Shown here piece by piece: positions 32,175-37,119 of a stretch of DNA of 37,119 nucleotides. The first letter of the stretch is position 1, and each line of letters starts with the position of its first letter. The stretch comes from a virus. Below the pieces are notes generated by a model. That model was not told the origin of the DNA. It saw only the letters and a list, made by a program, of their open reading frames with translations, and searched no databases. The translations under genes were made by a program, and so were the position numbers. The stretch lies in the IMG/VR virus record IMGVR_UViG_3300028563_000004, positions 1 through 37,119 of that record. One strand, written 5' to 3'.

Positions 32175-32680
32175 GGTTCCTCCTTTTCTTTGATTTTAAT
32201 AACTGCATCTTTCTTCTCACCATTCTCTTTTTTAATCCAAGTGAGAAGTTCTCCACTTTCCATCAAGAAAACAAACTTTGCCAAGTCAGATGTTTCCTTG
32301 TCGTTCAAATATTTAGGTCCATTTTTGAGTATATGGTGATATAAGATATAATCAGGGATAGACCATAAAAACTCAAGCGTGTCGCTAAATGATTTATATT
32401 TCCAGACTGATTGCTTATAAACAGGAGTAGGACATGATTTTCTAGCGAGAGCAATAATCTTAGGCTGTCTTAAAACACGATCAGCTGTTGTAATGAGTAC
32501 AACATAAAAATCTTTACCCACATAACCTATCTGATTTTTGGCTTTTTGAGCAGTATCATGAACTTGTGTCATAATACCAGGTTCCATGGCACGACGATAT
32601 TCAGTTACATCATCTTCGAGGTCTAAACCTAAACTATCATGCTCAAGTATCTTCTGACCTGCTAACTTTTTTTCTTCCAT
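32159..32680 (-). CDS. Conserved-looking phage protein before the scaffold
   Basis: 173 residues from the ATG at 32680 (AGGG at 6 nt; a start at 32713 would have no site). Mixed alpha/beta, with GKDFYVVLITTADRV, KIIALARKSCPTPVYKQ and FLWSIPDYILYHHIL segments. I believe this protein type occurs before scaffold or capsid genes in related podoviruses; no function known to me. Confidence 0.65.
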   Translation of the reverse strand: MEEKKLAGQKILEHDSLGLDLEDDVTEYRRAMEPGIMTQVHDTAQKAKNQIGYVGKDFYVVLITTADRVLRQPKIIALARKSCPTPVYKQSVWKYKSFSDTLEFLWSIPDYILYHHILKNGPKYLNDKETSDLAKFVFLMESGELLTWIKKENGEKKDAVIKIKEKEEPCLIN

Positions 32681-32709
32681 ACTATTCCCTATGTATGTTG
32701 CGATAAAGC

Positions 32710-32769
32710 ACAATGCAACAAAAATGACAAAATATTTGTATATACACTACAAATCGAATGTTGCATTGT
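32710..32769. promoter_or_regulatory. Nested inverted repeats in a divergent promoter region
   Basis: The AT-rich gap 32681-32982 separates the leftward head genes from the rightward cassette and holds no gene of usual size. It contains an 11-bp perfect inverted repeat ACAATGCAACA (32710-32720) / TGTTGCATTGT (32759-32769), enclosing a second one TTTGTA (32735-32740) / TACAAA (32748-32753). The placing suggests an operator controlling one or both directions. Confidence 0.5.
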
Positions 32770-32842
32770 AGCGAAATAATAATAAAAAAAACAAACAATA
32801 TCAAAAATGTTATTTTTATAAACATTTAATCTTTACATGCTG

Positions 32843-32914
32843 TATAATTTTGTTTATTATTTTTATATCTAATTACACACCAGTATTATTATAGGAGTAT
32901 TCATGACACTATAG
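32843..32914 (+). promoter_or_regulatory. -10 box and 3-codon leader frame ahead of the secreted-protein cassette
   Basis: TATAAT at 32843-32848 is a perfect -10 hexamer, without a convincing -35 box. Downstream, TAGGAG precedes an ATG at 32903 that opens only three codons (Met-Thr-Leu) before TAG at 32912-32914. A Shine-Dalgarno site this good before a minimal frame may be a translation-regulating leader or the relic of a lost gene. Confidence 0.3.
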
Positions 32915-32982
32915 CAGTTACCATAACCACGAATATCATTCGAATACATTAGTTAATATTAATCTTACACATTAGGTATTTT

Positions 32983-33588
32983 ATGAAAAAGATATTAGTC
33001 TTTTTATTATCGTTGACCGCTTTCTCACTTTCTTCCATGGAATTAGTTCCAGCCAAATCAGAATCGTCTACACGCAAAGAACATCATCATCTTATTAAGT
33101 TAAACCATAAAGATAAAATGCGCATTGAAGAGCGCTCTATGTTTGTCCCTGAAAAGTTAGGCAAAATGGAACTCTATCACAACAAACAGGGTTTCTATGT
33201 TCATAAAGACGATCAAAAGATCAAAATAAAAAAGTATTTCACTGATCCAATGGTGAGAGACCTTGATAAAAAACAACTCAAAGCATTCCTTGAAGGTGGT
33301 TATTTGACTATTAACCAAATGGAAGGCGGAGAATTATCTCTTAAATCTAAAATACGTCTTGAAGGTAGTGGCGTTTTAGGTGCAACTATTGGAGCTTTCC
33401 TTGGTAAAGCTGCTGTGTACGTAGTAGGGCATGGAGCTATTCAAGTAGCTGGACTATTATCAGGACCATTCTATCCTGTTACTGTTTTAGCTTTAGAAGG
33501 ATGTCTTGCTGTACCAATTGAAGCTGCTAGTATGGCGGGTGCAGTGGCCGGTGGAATAGCTCTTGGTGTGGCTACAGGGCCTGTATGA
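32983..33588 (+). CDS. Secreted protein with glycine-rich hydrophobic C-terminus
   Basis: 201 residues. Residues 1-19 (MKKILVFLLSLTAFSLSSM) are a signal peptide. The mature part has a basic, His-rich segment (about 26-90) and, from about 128, a long Gly/Ala-rich hydrophobic region (LEGSGVLGATIGAFLGKAA onward) with Gly-zipper spacing, able to insert in a membrane. It is the first gene of a plus-strand cassette inside the minus-strand head operon, flanked by inverted repeats and a bidirectional terminator: the layout of a moron. Possible roles are superinfection exclusion, host envelope change or lysis; none can be proved from sequence. The ATG follows an AGG-poor leader, so expression may be modest. 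Confidence 0.75.
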   Translation: MKKILVFLLSLTAFSLSSMELVPAKSESSTRKEHHHLIKLNHKDKMRIEERSMFVPEKLGKMELYHNKQGFYVHKDDQKIKIKKYFTDPMVRDLDKKQLKAFLEGGYLTINQMEGGELSLKSKIRLEGSGVLGATIGAFLGKAAVYVVGHGAIQVAGLLSGPFYPVTVLALEGCLAVPIEAASMAGAVAGGIALGVATGPV

Positions 33589-33716
33589 TCCCTTGGTACA
33601 CACAAATATTCTATGCATTTATAGTATTCATATTGATTCATGTATTTAAATATTATTGTTTGGATAATGAAGATATAGTTTTGACTATGATCAAGTATTT
33701 CAGGAAAAAAAGATGA
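33585..33716 (+). CDS. 43-residue membrane protein of the secreted-protein cassette
   Basis: ATG overlaps the upstream TGA (ATGA). Residues 7-24 (QIFYAFIVFILIHVFKYY) form one membrane helix, followed by an acidic then a strongly basic tail (KYFRKKR). The stop overlaps the next gene, again by ATGA. No family recognised; chained overlaps argue that it is translated. Confidence 0.55.
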   Translation: MIPWYTQIFYAFIVFILIHVFKYYCLDNEDIVLTMIKYFRKKR

Positions 33717-33856
33717 CTCAGTATGGACATAATTTAGTCGCAGGAATCATTATTATAGTGTTGTACCAATTAGTATTTCATATGATTTTGAAGCATCATC
33801 CTGTAACTAAAAGAAACATACAAGAATGGTCTGATATTTTTGATGAGTATTGGTAA
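33713..33856 (+). CDS. 47-residue membrane protein of the secreted-protein cassette
   Basis: ATGA overlap with the previous gene and an AGGA site 7 nt upstream. One membrane helix at about 8-27 (LVAGIIIIVLYQLVFHMILK), then a polar tail ending in acidic and aromatic residues (IFDEYW). Third gene of the cassette, followed 3 bp later by a strong hairpin. Confidence 0.55.
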   Translation: MTQYGHNLVAGIIIIVLYQLVFHMILKHHPVTKRNIQEWSDIFDEYW

Positions 33857-33859
33857 AAG

Positions 33860-33893
33860 AACTACCCCTCCTGCGTTAGTAAGAGGGGTAGTT
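33860..33893. terminator. Bidirectional terminator
   Basis: Perfect 11-bp GC-rich stem AACTACCCCTC (33860-33870) / GAGGGGTAGTT (33883-33893) with a 12-nt loop. On the minus strand it is followed by CTTTTACC. It separates the plus-strand cassette from the converging minus-strand genes and could stop both, which means the leftward head genes beyond 32713 would need their own promoter. Confidence 0.75.
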
Positions 33894-33928
33894 AATTGAT
33901 TAGAAAACGTTAGGGCAAAACTAATCAA

Positions 33929-34126
33929 CTATTTCTTTTTATCTTTGCGTGCTTCGCTTAAAGCAATTGCAATCGCTTGTTTAGGCTTTTTCACTACTGG
34001 ACCTTTTTTAGATCCGCTGTGTAATTCACCTTTTTTATATTCATGCATTACTTTTTTGATCTTCTTTTTGGCTTTTGGCGTTTCACCGTGATGCTTGTGC
34101 ACCATAGCGCATTTACTACATTTCAT
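33929..34126 (-). CDS. Small basic protein, DUF6496-like
   Basis: 65 residues from the ATG at 34126, with AAGGAT upstream; longer in-frame starts lack a site and would cross the neighbouring gene. The body KKVMHEYKKGELHSGSKKGP and KQAIAIALSEARK match the DUF6496 pattern (V-M-x-E-[FY]-K-x-G-x-L-x-S-G and K-Q-A-I-A-I-A-L-S-E-A). The N-terminus is CSKC followed by several His. The family has no established function that I know. Last gene before the terminator. Confidence 0.75.
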   Translation of the reverse strand: MKCSKCAMVHKHHGETPKAKKKIKKVMHEYKKGELHSGSKKGPVVKKPKQAIAIALSEARKDKKK

Positions 34127-34136
34127 ATCAATCCTT

Positions 34137-34286
34137 TTATTGTGCTGCTGAAGAATCACGGAACCATTCCCTAATTTTCTTAGGATCAGGTCTTCTTTGG
34201 TTGTCTTGTCGCTTGTCTTTGGGTGTATTAAGAATATTGTAGGCAATCTTAGCACACTTTTCGTTAGGCCTTGGAGCTCCCGGCAT
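34137..34286 (-). CDS. Small basic protein, 49 residues
   Basis: ATG at 34286 follows AGGAGATACC. The product is basic and Pro-rich (PGAPRPNEKCAKIAYNIL; RRPDPKKIREWF) and probably binds nucleic acid or a virion partner. It stands between two other small genes with 8-10 bp spacing, each with its own ribosome binding site. No family recognised. Confidence 0.65.
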   Translation of the reverse strand: MPGAPRPNEKCAKIAYNILNTPKDKRQDNQRRPDPKKIREWFRDSSAAQ

Positions 34287-34294
34287 GGTATCTC

Positions 34295-34795
34295 CTAGTA
34301 CTTTTTAGGTTCCATTTCGCGACCAAAGTCTGCATAGTCTTCATGCATTTGCTTTTGAGCACCATAAAAGAGATCATCTACATAACCCATATGGTAGTTA
34401 GCTGCTCGTGGCCAGTATTCATCAATAACGCGTTGTGGAAGCAATGCAGGTGCTGACATATCTTCACGGATCATAGCTCCATCACGTGCTACCATTCTTC
34501 TGCTTTCTTTGTAGCCAGAATATGATTCACGTCTTTCCAATCCACTTACAGTATTTGGAACTGGATCGCTATTGTCATAACGGCGGTTCATGCCTTCGCT
34601 GTAATAACCTGGGCGATTCATGCCATCATACCCACGATTATCATACCCACGGTTATCATACCCACGGTTTACACTTCCGCTATTAAATCCTGCTCTTTCA
34701 CTTGAGCGTGTGCTTCCGTGTCCCATTTCATCAAAGTCACGCTTTGCCATCATCCCACGACTTCCATTGCTGTAGTATCTTTTCTTCTTTGCCAT
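34295..34795 (-). CDS. Low-complexity Gly/Tyr/Arg-rich protein after the portal gene
   Basis: 166 residues from the ATG at 34795 (AAGGAG at 6 nt). Contains an NRGYD pentapeptide repeated three times and many Tyr, Arg, Gly and Asp residues in the first 110 positions, then a short ordered tail (VIDEYWPRAANYHMGYVDDL). It may be a disordered internal or portal-associated protein. No family recognised. Confidence 0.7.
   Translation of the reverse strand: MAKKKRYYSNGSRGMMAKRDFDEMGHGSTRSSERAGFNSGSVNRGYDNRGYDNRGYDGMNRPGYYSEGMNRRYDNSDPVPNTVSGLERRESYSGYKESRRMVARDGAMIREDMSAPALLPQRVIDEYWPRAANYHMGYVDDLFYGAQKQMHEDYADFGREMEPKKY
34625..34669 (-). repeat. Three 15-bp tandem coding repeats (NRGYD units)
   Basis: Units ATCATACCCACGRTT at 34625-34639, 34640-34654 and 34655-34669 are identical apart from one base. 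Perfect in-frame repeats of this kind expand and contract by slippage. Confidence 0.85.
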
Positions 34796-34845
34796 AATGG
34801 CTCCTTCATTAGAAACTGCGATCACTCGCAAGGTATCACCTCTAT

Positions 34846-36912
34846 CTATCCATTCACCGAACCATTCGATGAAAGTTGAGGAGAATTTGTCTTAGTGGCC
34901 TTGATACCACTCGTTTTTTCTTCTTTAACAGCTTCTTGTTCTCTTAACATCTGCTGTATAGATACTATCTGTTGTAGATGGGAAATGTCTATGTTTTCTA
35001 TTTCCTTCATAGCTCTCACAAAGTTGAGTAATGCCATATTGTCATCTGCCACCGCTTTAGCACGACGTTCAACGCCAAGCGCTTTATTTTCATCAACACG
35101 ACTATAACGTTCAACTCCAAGTCCTTCGTCTGCAACGGCTCTTGCTTGCGCCAATTGAGTACGAGCTTGAGCTTCTTGCATTTGAGATTGTAATTGCATT
35201 TGTTGTATTTGTTCAGCCTGTTGTTGCTGTTGCTCTAGTTTCTCAATCATCTTGTCTTTATCTTGTAGTGTCGCTGCATCAATAAGGCTAGAATCAGGTA
35301 TTGGTACACCCATTTCTTTAAGCTGCATAAGTTGAGCGAACTGCATTTGTTTCTGTGATTCAGTATTGAAGCCCATCTCTACCATACAATGATATTTACC
35401 AAATGATTTGTTATAGAACAATGGCGCAGGTTCATCACCTTCTAGTAAGTTTTTAATCTTACCTGGTGTGTAGTTATGTTGTATAACTTTCATAATCAAT
35501 TCACCAAGCAAGTTCTGAGAGAAGTCTAACCTATCAAACAATGGCTGTAGCGTTGTAAGCCCTGCTCCTTGGCGAAGCGCAGATAGTATTCCTGCCTTAT
35601 CATCAAGCGCTGATCCCATAAGCTCTTCATTGATACCTGAAACAAGATTCATTTCTTTGGAGAATGTATCCTGTAACTGGAAGAAGTATTGGGGAATTGA
35701 AGGAGGAGTAATTTGTTGAATGTCAGTCATTTGAGATTCTTCCTTCAATGGAATAATCCTACCCTGACCTGTTTGGAATAGATGTTTAACATCAACTACG
35801 GCATTTTCCTTAAATATCCAACCACTGTTAACCACCGACTCAGCAGCATCCGCTGAAAGGATTACACGGCGGTTAAACAGTATTTGGGGATCTCTCAAGG
35901 AACGGCAGATACCTTGTATACGGCTGTAAAAGTATGGCATCATTGGGTTATAGTAACCAAGCACAGGCACAAAGGGATACGTATCTATATTTAAGTTGTT
36001 TGGACCATCGTAGAATACCTTGTCCTGAATCATGATAGCCATACGAACTGTTGGAATATTCTGCTCAACAATCATAACTTGGGGATAATGAGATAAGAAT
36101 GTTTCAACATCCGCGTTGGTTTGATTGGTGATTTCCATAGTCTCACCAGTAACTTTATCAACTAATAATTTTTGTTTGCGATAATCGCGGTAATAATATT
36201 CGTCATAGGCAAGTCTATTTTGTTGTGTTTGTCCAAAGCTTTCAGGCATGTATTGGAATCTACCATCACGTCCTGTACCTGTTGGATTACCTTCAAGTGA
36301 CATGATCTCATCATACTTGTCTGGTAACAAAGCAGCTGCTGCGCTATGTGATAGGTATGATCTTCTCCATACAAATGAGCAATCTGATAGATCAGGCTTA
36401 CGGAAGTATGGATCAATAAAAAAGCTATTGTATGAACAGTTATCAACTTTAATGTCGCCTGAAACAGGATCGTTTTGGTAATCCATGTATACATGAAGTA
36501 AGTTCATACCTGCTATGCAGCCACCTTGGTGGAATGCTTCAGATACTGTCTCATAAATGCCTTCACGCTTGTAGATATTGAGAAGAACTTTAGTTAATTG
36601 GTCGGCAGTTTGTTGGTCACCATTTTCAAGGGGAATTACAATAGTAGATTTTCTGTTACGTCGTTGGTAACCGGATACCATGTTACATAAAGGACGAACA
36701 CGATTGAAATAGAACGATCCTCTATTGTTGTTAGGCATCGTTGTATTAAGTTCTGCCATCAAGGAAGTATCACCTGCTTCAAGGCGTGTATCAATAGTCG
36801 CTTCAGTCCAATATATCTGCCAAATAGCCTGATTAGCAGTATAGTCAGAGTCTATTTTTCTCTTAATAGCACCATAACTATCATTTAAATACTCAGGTTG
36901 CCTCATTAACAT
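34846..36912 (-). CDS. Portal protein (P22-like family)
   Basis: 688 residues, the size range of P22-type portals. Visible features: FYFNRVRPLCNMVSGYQRRN (67-86), typical of the family; FIDPYFRKPDLSDCSFVWRR; the region DTYPFVPVLGYYNPMMPYFY followed by GICRSLRDPQILFNRRVILS; then GINEELMGSALDDKAGILSA and a long Gln-rich coiled coil (about 555-615) at the C-terminus, as in portal barrels. The dodecamer forms the DNA entry vertex, binds terminase and the tail adaptor. GAGAGG site before the ATG. Confidence 0.93.
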   Translation of the reverse strand: MLMRQPEYLNDSYGAIKRKIDSDYTANQAIWQIYWTEATIDTRLEAGDTSLMAELNTTMPNNNRGSFYFNRVRPLCNMVSGYQRRNRKSTIVIPLENGDQQTADQLTKVLLNIYKREGIYETVSEAFHQGGCIAGMNLLHVYMDYQNDPVSGDIKVDNCSYNSFFIDPYFRKPDLSDCSFVWRRSYLSHSAAAALLPDKYDEIMSLEGNPTGTGRDGRFQYMPESFGQTQQNRLAYDEYYYRDYRKQKLLVDKVTGETMEITNQTNADVETFLSHYPQVMIVEQNIPTVRMAIMIQDKVFYDGPNNLNIDTYPFVPVLGYYNPMMPYFYSRIQGICRSLRDPQILFNRRVILSADAAESVVNSGWIFKENAVVDVKHLFQTGQGRIIPLKEESQMTDIQQITPPSIPQYFFQLQDTFSKEMNLVSGINEELMGSALDDKAGILSALRQGAGLTTLQPLFDRLDFSQNLLGELIMKVIQHNYTPGKIKNLLEGDEPAPLFYNKSFGKYHCMVEMGFNTESQKQMQFAQLMQLKEMGVPIPDSSLIDAATLQDKDKMIEKLEQQQQQAEQIQQMQLQSQMQEAQARTQLAQARAVADEGLGVERYSRVDENKALGVERRAKAVADDNMALLNFVRAMKEIENIDISHLQQIVSIQQMLREQEAVKEEKTSGIKATKTNSPQLSSNGSVNG

Positions 36913-36989
36913 AATTATACCCTCTCACTAGAACTCCTCTCATCAAAGTCTAGAAAGAAGTCTATAATTTTTTAGTGTTAATCGCCATA

Positions 36990-37119
36990 TTAATTGTACA
37001 GAAAAAATGAATCTAATACTTTTTTAAAACTACAATAACTGAATGTAAGATCACAAGTATTGAATTCAACAGTACATTCATTAGTTGTCTTATCATATTT
37101 AAGGAAGAATGAACAATCA
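36990..37119 (-). CDS. Small secreted protein, 3' part (gene spans the circular join)
   Basis: This is the 3' end of the gene that starts at 303. Bases 37119-37041 repeat codons already present at 79-1; bases 37040-36990 add the last 16 residues (ending FFLYN) and a TAA stop. The reading frame is kept exactly across the join, which argues that the two window ends are contiguous in the phage. The portal gene begins 77 bp downstream. Confidence 0.8.
   Translation of the reverse strand, partial: DCSFFLKYDKTTNECTVEFNTCDLTFSYCSFKKVLDSFFLYN
37041..37119. repeat. Right copy of 79-bp terminal direct repeat
   Basis: Exact copy of bases 1-79. Merging the two copies gives a circular map of 37,040 bp in which a 117-codon gene is intact. 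Confidence 0.95.

Noticed and set aside
34127-34255. Longer start for the DUF6496-like protein
   Set aside because: It would overlap the 49-residue gene almost completely; the ATG at 34126 has a ribosome binding site and a family-like N-terminus.
36162-36494. 110-codon minus-strand frame inside the portal gene
   Set aside because: It is out of frame with the portal protein, lacks a ribosome binding site, and its composition is that of a shadow frame.
1-37119. tRNA genes
   Set aside because: No cloverleaf with a conserved T-loop was noticed by eye in the intergenic gaps; a dedicated scan could still find a divergent one.

Overview
This window looks like the complete genome of a short-tailed (podovirus-like) tailed phage, assembled from an AT-rich dsDNA molecule. 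Bases 1-79 are repeated exactly at 37041-37119. A 117-residue secreted-protein gene reads without interruption across the join, so the natural map is a circle or a circularly permuted molecule of about 37,040 bp. Translation is standard bacterial: Shine-Dalgarno sites are strong, ATGA stop/start overlaps are common, and TGA is used as a stop.

Layout. Almost everything is on the minus strand. Reading that strand from the divergent regulatory site near 8965: a small HTH protein, several small unknown or membrane proteins, an ERF-family annealing protein, a cluster of very small genes (8901-5314), a dyad-rich gap, a winged-helix replication-initiator-like protein (5057-3768), a RusA-like protein with a degenerate active site, the terminase small subunit, a chain of tightly overlapping small genes, and the terminase large subunit (1677-307). 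Across the join come the secreted protein, portal, three small basic or repeat proteins, a conserved unknown, a scaffold candidate, an N4-gp56-type major capsid protein, structural proteins, a tail adaptor, a tail nozzle, ejection-type proteins and a large block of fibre genes (20705-10640). The fibres carry 17-residue beta-solenoid repeats, one peptidase S74 chaperone domain and one C1q-like tip.

Three plus-strand islands interrupt this. (1) 9039-10382 is driven by one half of a symmetrical bidirectional promoter and encodes a coiled-coil protein, an unknown, a 30-residue zinc-ribbon peptide and a second ERF-like protein. (2) 20826-21513 encodes a ribbon-helix-helix repressor with a palindromic operator in its own promoter, a Cys/His-rich protein ending in a CCCH-like finger, and a small membrane protein. 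(3) 32983-33856 encodes a secreted, glycine-rich hydrophobic protein and two small membrane proteins, and is closed by a strong bidirectional terminator. Islands 2 and 3 look like independently expressed morons and are the best candidates for an undescribed host-interaction or exclusion system.

I recognise no DNA polymerase, helicase, integrase, tRNA or endolysin. Replication therefore probably leans on the host and on the single initiator-like protein, and the lysis genes must be of an unrecognised type. The host cannot be read directly. Two signal-peptide proteins, the AT-rich composition and the CCCH-like finger are compatible with an intracellular bacterium of protists (for example Dependentiae), but that is only an inference.
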